A stretch of DNA of 16,026 bases from CAZHOV01 sp964534315 (GCA_964534315.1 CAZHOV010000133.1:1-16026); one strand, 5' to 3'; counted from the stretch's first letter, positions 1 through 7,314 are shown. The notes: generated by a model not told the origin, from the sequence alone. A program made the numbers and translations.

Positions 1-71
1 TTTTCATTTGAACCTAAAAAAATTATTCTACCAATTTTTTTGCCTTACTACTTATTTGATTTCCTTAGATC

Positions 72-155
72 CCTCATTCCTCATCCCTCATTGCACATTC
101 CCCATTGCACATTCCTCATTGCACATTGCTCACTCCTCACTCCTCACTCCTCACT
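72..155. repeat. Heptamer tandem repeat array, 12 units
   Basis: Twelve uninterrupted 7-bp units run in register. Read on the plus strand they are CCTCATT, CCTCATC, CCTCATT, GCACATT, CCCCATT, GCACATT, CCTCATT, GCACATT, GCTCACT, then three CCTCACT. The consensus is (C/G)C(T/A)CA(T/C)T. A degenerate thirteenth unit (CTCCAAT) may follow to 162. The last complete unit contains the stop codon of the minus-strand glycosyltransferase gene. Short heptameric tandem repeats of this sort are known from intergenic DNA of cyanobacteria and some Bacteroidota. There is no spacer structure, so this is not a CRISPR array. Its function is unknown. Confidence 0.9.
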
Positions 156-1113
156 CTCCAATCCTTTTATCATCATTTTTTTTGATGATGTAGCCGGGGC
201 GGGCTTTTACCTCATCATATATACGCCATACATATTCTGCAACGATTGCGATCCCCAGAAGGTTTAGACCATTGAACATGGTGATGAAAATAATAGTGGT
301 GGTCCAGCCGGGGATAGAAAAGCCAAACAAGTGATTATCAGCATAGAACTTAGCGTAAATTACCAGTATGATTAAAATAAAAGAAACAACAAAGGTTAAC
401 AAACCGATCATCGTGATTAGTTTGATTGGGAAGTTGGAGGAGGTAAAAAAAGTATCCAATGCCAGCCGGACTTTTTTCTTAAAGGTCCATCTGGATTTAG
501 TATTGACTTTTGGACGTTCGGAAGGTAAATAGTAGGGACTGAAGCCTAACCTCAGGACCTCTACCATGATAGAGGTATTGATCGGATGGATGCGGTCGTT
601 CAGAATGTCAATTACTTCGCGGTCGGCGAGAAAGCCATCCGCTCCGCCGGGGGGGAAGTCTACCTGGGAGAACCAATTCATGATCCGGTAATAGGTATTG
701 GAAAAGAAGTCATTCAGTCTACCGTCATCTCTGGAGGTTCGGTAATCGATAACAATTTTTTGTCCTTCTTCCCAGAGGCGGTACATTTTTATCACGGTGC
801 TTAGGGGGCGTTGCAAATCATCCGGGACAAAAACGGCGCACGCACCTTTACTGACTTCCAGGCCGGCAAATTTAGCATAATTGGTCGTATAATTTCTGCT
901 GAGTTGATAGGCGCGGATATAATTATTTTCGATAGCCAGCTTTTTGGCAATTTCAAAAGAGTTGTCTGTTGATCCGTCATCGATAATTATAAGCTCAAAG
1001 GGAATCCCTTCCTGATCCATTCTGGTCTTAATTTTTTCAGAAGTATGAATGAGACGTTCTCCGCTGAAATAGGAAAACAGAATGATGGATAGTAGCTTTT
1101 CATTTGCTTTCAT
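151..1113 (-). CDS. GT2 family glycosyltransferase, polyprenyl-phosphate type (DPM1/GtrB/ArnC-like)
   Basis: This 320-residue protein probably transfers a sugar from a nucleotide donor to a polyprenyl phosphate at the inner face of the cytoplasmic membrane. An N-terminal GT2 domain carries IDDGSTD (residues 44-50), which binds the nucleotide sugar, and PDDLQRP (97-103), at the place of the usual DADLQ metal-binding motif. The SRWTFKKKVRLALDTF stretch before the membrane part is typical of this subfamily. Two membrane helices follow (about 232-254 and 270-294), then a basic tail ending KKNDDKRIGE. The ATG at 1113 was preferred over one 42 nt upstream because the domain begins right after it (MKANEKLLSIILF) and the upstream extension overlaps the promoter region. 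The usual VYNEE near the N-terminus is replaced by SYFSGE, so this is a diverged member. The TGA stop lies in a heptamer repeat. The acceptor and sugar cannot be read from sequence. Confidence 0.9.
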   Translation of the reverse strand: MKANEKLLSIILFSYFSGERLIHTSEKIKTRMDQEGIPFELIIIDDGSTDNSFEIAKKLAIENNYIRAYQLSRNYTTNYAKFAGLEVSKGACAVFVPDDLQRPLSTVIKMYRLWEEGQKIVIDYRTSRDDGRLNDFFSNTYYRIMNWFSQVDFPPGGADGFLADREVIDILNDRIHPINTSIMVEVLRLGFSPYYLPSERPKVNTKSRWTFKKKVRLALDTFFTSSNFPIKLITMIGLLTFVVSFILIILVIYAKFYADNHLFGFSIPGWTTTIIFITMFNGLNLLGIAIVAEYVWRIYDEVKARPGYIIKKNDDKRIGE

Positions 1114-1140
1114 AGAAATCTGTTTACAATTGTAGGCAGA

Positions 1141-1160
1141 CAAAGATATGCACATATCTT
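1141..1160 (-). promoter_or_regulatory. Bacteroidota -7 box TATCTTTG overlapping an 8-bp inverted repeat
   Basis: The minus strand of 1141-1148 reads TATCTTTG, an exact match to the Bacteroidota -7 consensus TAnnTTTG, 28 nt before the glycosyltransferase start codon. No good -33 TTTG is visible. An inverted repeat AAGATATG-CA-CATATCTT (1143-1160) overlaps the box. Its other half gives TATCTTGA on the plus strand, an imperfect -7 box facing the sulfotransferase gene. This could be an operator or a back-to-back promoter. The -7 match is direct; the regulatory role is inferred. Confidence 0.5.
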
Positions 1161-1228
1161 GAAGAACTTCATTATTTTAGCGGCTTGATTTTGTATTTAC
1201 TCAAATTTTGTGTCTAAAAAGGCGATTT

Positions 1229-2038
1229 ATGACTAAGCAACTTATTATTCTGGCCATGCACCGCTCCGGCACCTCCCTAACAGCAAATTGGCTGGCCCGC
1301 TGTGGTCTCAATCTTGGCTATAACCTGATCGGTGCCACTCCGAGTAACGTGTTTGGTCATTTTGAAGACTTGGATATTGTGGAGTTTCACGAAAAATTAC
1401 TTCGTTTCAACGAAACCAACCTCTACCAAGGAGAGGGGCCCCCTTTAAAATACAATGACTACCACGTTGCAAAAGCTAAAAGCCTCGTCTTTCTCAGAGA
1501 TCAACTCTCAGACCAATGGGGATGGAAACAGCCTAGAGCTTGCCTCTTCCTCGATCTATGGAGGCAAGTACTTTCCAACCCGTTTTATCTGATCCTTTTT
1601 CGGGATCCGCATGAAGTAGTCGCCTCCTTATACAAAAGAGAATATAAAAAGTTAGCGTACAAAAATTCGTTCCCTCAAAGTGCAGGCCTGCAATTTCAAT
1701 TCGAACAACAACAAAATAATATCACTGAAAGCTATCTGTCTATGTGGTTAAGACACAATAAAGAGTTAATGGATCACTTAGGTCATTTGAAAGAAGATCA
1801 ATACCTGCTGGTCTCGGTCTCCAACTTGGTAAAACTTCATAGAGCCATTTTCCACCATATTACCGAACAGTGGGGCTTTCAGCTCACTTATTCGGATATC
1901 ACTAACATCTACAAACCATCCCACATGGGCAACGATAAAATTGAAGTAGCTGATCAACATATGCTCCAAACGGCAGAGGCTATGTATGAAAACCTCCTCA
2001 AACTGGAAAAAAAGACGTCAATCCAATTGGGATATTAA
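1229..2038 (+). CDS. Sulfotransferase family protein
   Basis: This 269-residue soluble protein has the two PAPS-binding signatures of the sulfotransferase superfamily. The 5'-phosphosulfate loop is LAMHRSGTSLT near the N-terminus (HRSGTS at residues 11-16). The 3'-phosphate-binding motif is LILFRDPHEVVASLYKRE (FRDPHEVVAS at 124-133). WGWKQPR (97-103) precedes the second motif, as in other bacterial members. It should transfer sulfate from PAPS to a hydroxyl or amine of a sugar, lipid or peptide. The neighbouring glycosyltransferase and sugar isomerase suggest a surface glycan (inference). I chose the ATG at 1229. A TTG 21 nt upstream is in frame, but MTKQLIILAMHRSGTS starts exactly at the conserved domain and follows an A-rich leader. 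It is divergent from the glycosyltransferase and convergent with the isomerase gene, so it is probably transcribed alone. Confidence 0.87.
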   Translation: MTKQLIILAMHRSGTSLTANWLARCGLNLGYNLIGATPSNVFGHFEDLDIVEFHEKLLRFNETNLYQGEGPPLKYNDYHVAKAKSLVFLRDQLSDQWGWKQPRACLFLDLWRQVLSNPFYLILFRDPHEVVASLYKREYKKLAYKNSFPQSAGLQFQFEQQQNNITESYLSMWLRHNKELMDHLGHLKEDQYLLVSVSNLVKLHRAIFHHITEQWGFQLTYSDITNIYKPSHMGNDKIEVADQHMLQTAEAMYENLLKLEKKTSIQLGY

Positions 2039-2065
2039 TTAACGTATTTATAAATTTTTATTCTT

Positions 2066-2082
2066 TTGCTCCAGGGGAGCAA
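2066..2082. repeat. Intergenic hairpin 1 (TTGCTCC/GGAGCAA)
   Basis: Perfect 7-bp stem TTGCTCC/GGAGCAA with loop AGG, followed by AATATATTGATAG. It lies 27 bp after the sulfotransferase stop. No T tract follows on either strand, so it is not an ordinary intrinsic terminator. Its core is nearly the same as the next hairpin (TGCTCCAG-GGAGC followed by AATAT), which suggests two copies of one short repeat. Confidence 0.7.
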
Positions 2083-2119
2083 TATATTGATAGTGTTTAC
2101 ACAGTCCCAAATTGTGAAT

Positions 2120-2132
2120 GCTCCAGAGGAGC
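2120..2132. repeat. Intergenic hairpin 2 (GCTCC/GGAGC)
   Basis: Perfect 5-bp stem GCTCC/GGAGC with loop AGA, followed by TCAATATTTTT. It repeats the core of the hairpin at 2066-2082 with a two-base insertion before AATAT. The T-rich stretch after it could give weak termination of the plus-strand sulfotransferase transcript, but the stem is short. Confidence 0.6.
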
Positions 2133-2177
2133 TCAATATTTTTAAAAGATTTTAAGGCTTCTTGGTTTTTAGATCAA

Positions 2178-2190
2178 GGTGCGCTGCACC
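2178..2190. repeat. Intergenic hairpin 3 (GGTGC/GCACC)
   Basis: Perfect 5-bp stem GGTGC/GCACC with loop GCT, inside AAGGTGCGCTGCACCAA. The arm sequence differs from the two hairpins before it, but the design is the same: a short GC-rich stem with a 3-nt loop in an A/T-rich spacer. No T tract follows. It lies 33 bp from the stop codon of the minus-strand isomerase gene. Confidence 0.55.
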
Positions 2191-2223
2191 AACTCTAAAG
2201 GCTGGTCAGGAATGTTCTATCTT

Positions 2224-2631
2224 TTATTCCCCGATTTTTTTAAACTCCTCATAATCGCGGATATAGTCTTTAGAATCATATATAGTAGAGGCCAGGACTA
2301 GTTGGACGGCGGTGTGGGAATACTGCATGGTATGCCAGCAATATTGAGGGATATAAAGTCCGACATTAGGCTTGTCAAGAATAAATGTTTGTAGTTGGCC
2401 ATCAGGAAATTCAGTAATAACGGTGATTCTGCCGGTTACGGCGATCAAAACCATTTCGGTTTCGTGGTGAGCATGTCTTCCTCTGACGATGCTTTCGGGC
2501 GTGTAGTAGGTCCAAAATGTTCGTTTTACGTCGAAAGGCAGATTTTTAGAATTCTCCGCCACGCTTAAATATCCCATGGATGAGTCTCCGATTTTGGGAA
2601 AATCAATTAAATAAGGTGCTTTAAACGCCAT
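2224..2631 (-). CDS. FdtA/WxcM-like sugar-nucleotide 3,4-ketoisomerase (cupin)
   Basis: This 135-residue single-domain cupin is the usual length for this family. The family motifs are all visible: VKRTFWTYYTPES, then RGRHAHHETEMVLIAVTGRITV with the conserved HAH, then DKPNVGLYIPQYCWHTM, and VLASTIYDSKDYIRDYEEF near the C-terminus. FdtA-type enzymes convert dTDP-4-keto-6-deoxyglucose to the 3-keto isomer, the step before amination to 3-amino-3,6-dideoxy sugars used in surface glycans. The exact product cannot be decided here. The ATG at 2631 (MAFKAPYLIDF) is preferred over one 72 nt upstream, whose extension is hydrophobic, low-complexity and unlike the family. No aminotransferase or dTDP-glucose gene lies beside it, which is unusual because these genes normally sit in a sugar cassette. 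Confidence 0.88.
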   Translation of the reverse strand: MAFKAPYLIDFPKIGDSSMGYLSVAENSKNLPFDVKRTFWTYYTPESIVRGRHAHHETEMVLIAVTGRITVITEFPDGQLQTFILDKPNVGLYIPQYCWHTMQYSHTAVQLVLASTIYDSKDYIRDYEEFKKIGE

Positions 2632-2769
2632 TTTTTGTAGTTTGGGGGTAATGTTACTAAAAAAGAACAAGATTTGAAGAAAAGAGCTGCATCTTTCGGA
2701 CAAATAGCATGGATTTTTATCTGGGAAAGCCGATCATTACCAAACTTATCTGAAAGTTATGCCTCGCAG

Positions 2770-2802
2770 TTTAAGAGAAATTCAATTCTATTTATAATTT
2801 TG
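2770..2802 (+). promoter_or_regulatory. Probable promoter of the GT39-TPR gene
   Basis: TAATTTTG at 2795-2802 matches TAnnTTTG exactly. A -33 candidate TTTA (2770-2773) lies 21 nt before it and differs by one base from TTTG. The start codon is 64 nt downstream. It would serve the glycosyltransferase at 2867 and probably the carboxylase gene after it. Confidence 0.4.
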
Positions 2803-2866
2803 TAGCATTAAGTACTTATACATGCAATTTTAGTAGACCGCAAGGCTGAAAAAATTAAATATTATT

Positions 2867-5110
2867 ATGGCGAAATCAAAGAAAAGAGGCAGTGCAAAAA
2901 AGGGGAAAAAGATAATATCAAGCAAGAAAGGCGCTTCCAGAGTAAAAAAGGCCTCCAAATCAACTATTTGGACAGGGTTGCTTGCAGAGAAAGACGTGTC
3001 TACCTCCAATGATGGTTTGTTCAAAAAGATTTTTTACGGCTGTTTTTTCCTTTTTCTTTTCCTGACGATATTAATGGCGGTCAATGTCGGGTTTAATGAA
3101 GATGAGAAGTTTCACCACACTTACGAACAATTGCTGATGGATTTCTATAGTAGTTGGGGAGAAGATGAAGGGGCTTTAAACGTAGAAGAGGGAAAAATGC
3201 ATATATATGGCGGATTCTTTGATATAATAACGGGTACGACTAATCGGATATTGGGCTACAATTCGCCTGAGCAGGCCGGATTTCATATGGTGCGACATTT
3301 TTATAACGGCCTGATCGGCTGTATTGCTATGTTGTTTACAGGACTTTTTGCTCAGCGGTTAGGTGGATGGAGAGCGGGAATCATAGCCCTCGTTTTTATT
3401 TTCTTCTCGCCCCGATTTCTCGGTCATTCGATGATGAACCCCCGTGATATTCCTTTTGCAGCGGGCTATATCATGGCCCTTTATTTTCTTACTATTGTGC
3501 TTTCCCAACTTCCAAAACCGAGTTGGAAAACCCTTTTAGGACTGGCAGGGGGTATTGGCCTGGCAATTGCAGCCAGAGCGGGTGGTTTCCTGTTGGTCGC
3601 CTATGTGGTGATGTTTGTTGGGTTAGATTTTTTAATGCGGTATGGCTTAAAAGGGTTTGTTCAAAATACAAAAGAGCTGGGGAATTATGTCTTTTTTCCG
3701 CTACTCGGCATTTTTGGGGGCATCCTATTCGCCCTCCTGTTCTGGCCTTTTGGCCTTGTTGATCCTATTAATAATGTTCAGACTGCTCTTACCACTTTTA
3801 CGAACTACAGTACAAATATCAGGATGTTATTTAGCAGTACAATGCCCTGGGCTCATAGCATTCCTCATATTTCGTATATTGGGAAGTGGTTTTTGTATAC
3901 GATACCGCTGTTCTCTTTTATCGGGTTGATCCTAACCGTTGTCTTTATTCCAAAATTTCTAAAGCAATATCCTTTTTGGCCAATAGCTATAGGATTTTTT
4001 ACCTTGCTTTTTCCTCTTGGCTATATCATATACAAAGAGTCTACTTTATATGATGGCTGGCGGCACTTATTATTTACTTATACGCCATTTGTGGCTCTCG
4101 CAGCGCTTGGTTGGAATCACCTGTTTAACCTCTGGCAAGGAAATAAATTACGAACTTATTTGTTAATTGCTATTATGGCGCTTCTCATCTTAGAACCTGC
4201 CATTTTCATTGCCCGAAACAGTGCGTACTGCTATGTTTATTTTAATCCTATTGCAGGAGGCGTTTCCGGAACATTCGGGGAATTTGAACAGGACTACTGG
4301 GGAATCTCTGTTAAGAAAGCAGTAGAATGGATGGAAGACGAAGGTATTCTGGGCGAAGATATGCAAGATAGTATTACCATTTCTTCTAATTTCATGTATG
4401 TATTAAATAATTATACAAGCCCATATAAAGATAAACTAAAGCGGAGATATACCCGCTTTCGGGAACGCTATAAAGTCGATTGGGATTATGCCATTTATGT
4501 TGCCAGGTTTGTCGACGGTGCCCACCTTCGCTCCGGCAAATGGCCTTCTTCACGAGCTATTCATACCATAAAAGCTAATGGTGTACCTCTCGCTGCCATA
4601 TATAAAGGCGAAGGAAAGGAACCTTTTGAGGGATATAAAGCTATCAAGGAAGGAGATTGGAATACCGCTATTCAAAAGCTGACTATTGAAGCGCAGAATT
4701 ATCCCGACAATGAACAAGCCTGGTTTGGTTTGGGTAATGCCTATCTGAATTCCAATCAGTTGGAAAAAGCTAAAGAAAGTTTGGAAAAAGGCCTGGAAAT
4801 AAATCCTGAAAGTATAACTGCCCTCCACCTGCTTGGCATGTATTATGTACGAACCAACGATGCTGCTAATGCTCGTACTATTTTCCAAAAAGCAGTTGAC
4901 CTTAACTCCAGAAATTCTTTTGCCTATTATTATCTTGCAGTTATTGATAAAAGCCAAAATAATTTATCTATAGCACTCGAAAACGCCAAAAAAGCAATTG
5001 AGTATAACCCGCGATTTAAGCAGGCTTACGAGTTAGCCGCTCAAATTTTTGAACAACAAGGAGATTCCAATTCCGCTCAGCGTTACCGGGCTGCCATGAA
5101 TAAAATCTAA
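2867..5110 (+). CDS. GT39/ArnT-like polytopic membrane glycosyltransferase with C-terminal TPR domain
   Basis: The 747-residue protein has three parts. Residues 1-31 are strongly basic (14 Lys/Arg) and should stay in the cytoplasm. Residues about 55-460 form a multi-spanning membrane domain. Its first helix (55-75) is followed by NEDEKFHH (77-84), the acidic site in the first external loop that GT39/PMT and ArnT enzymes use for catalysis. Later come YDGWRHLLFTYTPF and YCYVYFNPIAGGVSGTFGEFEQDYWG, an element seen in GT39-like proteins just after the last helices. Residues about 590-745 contain roughly four TPR units, for example AWFGLGNAYLNSNQLEKAKESLEKGLEINPES. The enzyme should take a polyprenyl-phosphate sugar and glycosylate a protein, lipid or glycan on the periplasmic side. 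The substrate is unknown, and the TPRs may bind a partner. The carboxylase gene begins 11 nt after the stop, suggesting co-transcription. Confidence 0.82.
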   Translation: MAKSKKRGSAKKGKKIISSKKGASRVKKASKSTIWTGLLAEKDVSTSNDGLFKKIFYGCFFLFLFLTILMAVNVGFNEDEKFHHTYEQLLMDFYSSWGEDEGALNVEEGKMHIYGGFFDIITGTTNRILGYNSPEQAGFHMVRHFYNGLIGCIAMLFTGLFAQRLGGWRAGIIALVFIFFSPRFLGHSMMNPRDIPFAAGYIMALYFLTIVLSQLPKPSWKTLLGLAGGIGLAIAARAGGFLLVAYVVMFVGLDFLMRYGLKGFVQNTKELGNYVFFPLLGIFGGILFALLFWPFGLVDPINNVQTALTTFTNYSTNIRMLFSSTMPWAHSIPHISYIGKWFLYTIPLFSFIGLILTVVFIPKFLKQYPFWPIAIGFFTLLFPLGYIIYKESTLYDGWRHLLFTYTPFVALAALGWNHLFNLWQGNKLRTYLLIAIMALLILEPAIFIARNSAYCYVYFNPIAGGVSGTFGEFEQDYWGISVKKAVEWMEDEGILGEDMQDSITISSNFMYVLNNYTSPYKDKLKRRYTRFRERYKVDWDYAIYVARFVDGAHLRSGKWPSSRAIHTIKANGVPLAAIYKGEGKEPFEGYKAIKEGDWNTAIQKLTIEAQNYPDNEQAWFGLGNAYLNSNQLEKAKESLEKGLEINPESITALHLLGMYYVRTNDAANARTIFQKAVDLNSRNSFAYYYLAVIDKSQNNLSIALENAKKAIEYNPRFKQAYELAAQIFEQQGDSNSAQRYRAAMNKI

Positions 5111-5121
5111 GTAATCAACTA

Positions 5122-6663
5122 ATGGAAAATAAACTACAAAATCTTAAGGAAAAACAAGCACTTGCCGAACTGGGAGGTGGAAAAGAACGAATTGAAAAAC
5201 AACATCAAAAGGGAAAACTGACGGCCCGAGAGCGAATCTATTTGCTCCTGGACGATAATTCATTCGAAGAGATCGGAATGCTGGTCACTCATCGAAGCTA
5301 TGATTTCGGAATGGAAAATAATATTGTCTATGGTGATGGAGTTATCACCGGATATGGAACCATCAACGGCCGCCTGGTCTATGTCTTTTCCCAGGATTTT
5401 ACTGTTTTTGGAGGCTCCCTTTCGGAAACTCACGCCGAAAAGATCTGCAAGATTATGGACCTGGCCATGAAAAACGGGGCACCCCTAATCGGGCTTAATG
5501 ATTCTGGTGGAGCCAGAATTCAGGAAGGTGTAAAATCGCTGGGCGGATATGCGGATATATTCTACCGCAATGTTATGGCTTCCGGAGTAATCCCTCAAAT
5601 TTCGGCAATTATGGGCCCTTGTGCGGGAGGAGCCGTCTATTCACCGGCCATGACTGATTTTACCCTGATGGTCGAGCACACTTCTTATATGTTTGTTACC
5701 GGACCTAATGTGGTGAAAACGGTTACCAATGAAGAAGTGACAGCCGAAGAACTCGGAGGGGCCGGTGCACATGCTTCCAAGTCAGGCGTTACCCACTTGA
5801 CCGCCGAAAATGACCTGGAATGTATCGAAAAGATCAAGCGCCTGATCAGCTTTATGCCTCAAAATTGCGAAGATACCCCACTCTCCATACCTTATCAGCT
5901 TGGAGATGAAATACGGGAAGAACTGACCGATATCGTACCTGAAAACAGCAACCAGCCTTACGATATGCGAGAAGTAGTCGCAGGAATTGTTGATAGGGAT
6001 AGTTTCCTGGAAATTCATGAGCATTTTGCCGAGAACATCATTGTAGGTTTTGCCCGGATCGGCGGGAGGAGTATTGGTATTGTTGGAAACCAACCGGTCA
6101 GCCTGGCTGGTGTGCTCGATGTTGATAGCTCCCGGAAAGGCGCCCGGTTTGTTCGTTTTTGCGACTGCTTTAATATCCCTCTGCTCGTACTCGTCGATGT
6201 GCCCGGATTTTTGCCCGGCACCGATCAGGAATGGAACGGCATCATTGTCAATGGAGCTAAATTACTCTACGCCTTTAGCGAAGCCACCGTGCCCAGAGTA
6301 ACCCTGATCACCCGAAAAGCATACGGAGGAGCTTATGATGTGATGAATTCCAAACATATTGGAGCAGATATGAACTATGCCTGGCCTTCTGCAGAGATTG
6401 CCGTCATGGGAGCTAAGGGAGCTTCGGAAATAATTTTCCGTAAAGAAATTAAATCTGCTGATGATCCTGAAGCCATGTTGGCTCAAAAAGAACAGGATTA
6501 TGCAGATATGTTCGCGCATCCCTACAGCGCAGCAAAGCGAGGGTTCATCGATGAAGTGATCGAGCCTCAATTTACTCGCCGAAAGTTGATCCGAGCATTT
6601 TCTATGCTAGAAAATAAGGTAGATGTATTGCCAAAGAAAAAACACGGAAATATTCCGCTATAG
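5122..6663 (+). CDS. pccB: Propionyl-CoA carboxylase beta subunit (carboxyltransferase)
   Basis: This 513-residue protein is the full length of acyl-CoA carboxylase beta chains. It moves the carboxyl group from carboxybiotin to an acyl-CoA, in most such enzymes propionyl-CoA giving methylmalonyl-CoA. N-terminal crotonase-like domain: DSGGARIQEGVKSLGGYADIF (SGGARIQEG at 128-136) and the oxyanion-hole motif PCAGGAVYSPA (166-176). C-terminal domain: GFLPGTDQEWNGII (from 362), AYGGAYDVMNSKHIGADMNYAWPSAEIAVMGAKGA (from 400). Asp406 in GGAYDVM matches the position where actinobacterial studies tie Asp to propionyl-CoA and Ile to acetyl-CoA preference, so PCC is favoured (inference from the family). 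The biotin carboxylase and biotin carrier subunits are not in this window. It starts 11 nt after the membrane glycosyltransferase gene, with no visible metabolic link. It ends 12 nt from the convergent gene with no terminator hairpin. Confidence 0.93.
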   Translation: MENKLQNLKEKQALAELGGGKERIEKQHQKGKLTARERIYLLLDDNSFEEIGMLVTHRSYDFGMENNIVYGDGVITGYGTINGRLVYVFSQDFTVFGGSLSETHAEKICKIMDLAMKNGAPLIGLNDSGGARIQEGVKSLGGYADIFYRNVMASGVIPQISAIMGPCAGGAVYSPAMTDFTLMVEHTSYMFVTGPNVVKTVTNEEVTAEELGGAGAHASKSGVTHLTAENDLECIEKIKRLISFMPQNCEDTPLSIPYQLGDEIREELTDIVPENSNQPYDMREVVAGIVDRDSFLEIHEHFAENIIVGFARIGGRSIGIVGNQPVSLAGVLDVDSSRKGARFVRFCDCFNIPLLVLVDVPGFLPGTDQEWNGIIVNGAKLLYAFSEATVPRVTLITRKAYGGAYDVMNSKHIGADMNYAWPSAEIAVMGAKGASEIIFRKEIKSADDPEAMLAQKEQDYADMFAHPYSAAKRGFIDEVIEPQFTRRKLIRAFSMLENKVDVLPKKKHGNIPL

Positions 6664-6675
6664 ATACAATCCCTT

Positions 6676-7314
6676 CTAGGCAATATCTGGTGGTATGACA
6701 TTTCGAAAGTGCCCGTTCATCTGGGCTTTCTTTCGTATTTCTTCCATTTGTCGGACAACGGGGAGCAGCTTTTGTAGATGTTCCTGCATATACTTTTGCC
6801 GTTCTTCTTCGCTGGTGATGCACAAGAATTCGTATTCTTGCTCAACGGAGAACCCTACTTGATGAGCAAAGTCGAAAGAGTTGAAGTTTTCGTAATCCTC
6901 AGTCACTTCTTTTTGAATGTCAAGAACGGAAAATAGTTCCTTTATTGCATCTACTATCCGTTTTGCATAAAGTACATTTCCTTTTTCATCATCTTCTATT
7001 CGCGAAATATCTGCACCAGAATAAAGTTTATTTTGTACCGTTTTATAAAAAGTAATGGTTTTGAAAATTCCCAATCCTTTTGTTCTAACGTCCAACTCCC
7101 CATTTGGGTATCGTTTTTCGATACCCACTAATTGCATTTCAGTCCCGTAAGGCATAATTTCTTTTTTCATATATGCCGGTATGCCGAAAGTGATTCCGTT
7201 TTCTTCACATTCGCGTATTAATTGCTTGTACCGAGGTTCGAAAATATGCAGGTTGAGATTTTCTCCTGGAAATACGACTAATTGTAGCGGAAATAAAGGA
7301 AGAAAATCAGTCAT
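6676..7314 (-). CDS. LON peptidase substrate-binding-domain protein (stand-alone Lon N-domain)
   Basis: This 212-residue cytoplasmic protein consists of the N-terminal domain of Lon protease without the ATPase or peptidase parts. The start LPLFPLQLVVFPGENLNLHIFEPRYKQLIRECEENGITFGI is the typical family signature: the P-L-x-x-V-x-x-PG-x-x-x-x-L-x-I-F-E-P-R-Y core. An all-helical C-terminal half follows, with EYEFLCITSEEERQKYMQEHLQKLLPVV. Stand-alone forms are widespread, and their biochemical role is not established; a substrate- or ligand-binding role is only assumed from Lon. The ATG at 7314 is chosen over an ATG at 7452 because the 46-residue extension is not part of the domain and would cover the divergent promoter region. 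It diverges from the macroglobulin gene and converges on pccB. Confidence 0.88.
   Translation of the reverse strand: MTDFLPLFPLQLVVFPGENLNLHIFEPRYKQLIRECEENGITFGIPAYMKKEIMPYGTEMQLVGIEKRYPNGELDVRTKGLGIFKTITFYKTVQNKLYSGADISRIEDDEKGNVLYAKRIVDAIKELFSVLDIQKEVTEDYENFNSFDFAHQVGFSVEQEYEFLCITSEEERQKYMQEHLQKLLPVVRQMEEIRKKAQMNGHFRNVIPPDIA

Noticed and set aside
72..155. Possible CRISPR array or coding repeat
   Set aside because: Units are 7 bp with no spacers, and the plus-strand open frames over it encode only low-complexity His/Ser/Leu sequence.
1208..1228. Longer sulfotransferase start at a TTG codon
   Set aside because: The seven extra residues (MCLKRRF) do not belong to the family, and a normal ATG stands at 1229 immediately before the conserved beta strand.
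2066..2132. Intrinsic terminator for the sulfotransferase gene
   Set aside because: Hairpin 1 has no T tract on either strand. Hairpin 2 has a T-rich stretch only six or more bases downstream and a 5-bp stem, so it is at best a weak terminator.
2632..2703. Longer N-terminus for the cupin isomerase, resembling a signal peptide
   Set aside because: The extension (MSERCSSFLQILFFFSN...) is hydrophobic, but the enzyme family is cytoplasmic and starts at the MAFKAPYLIDF region.
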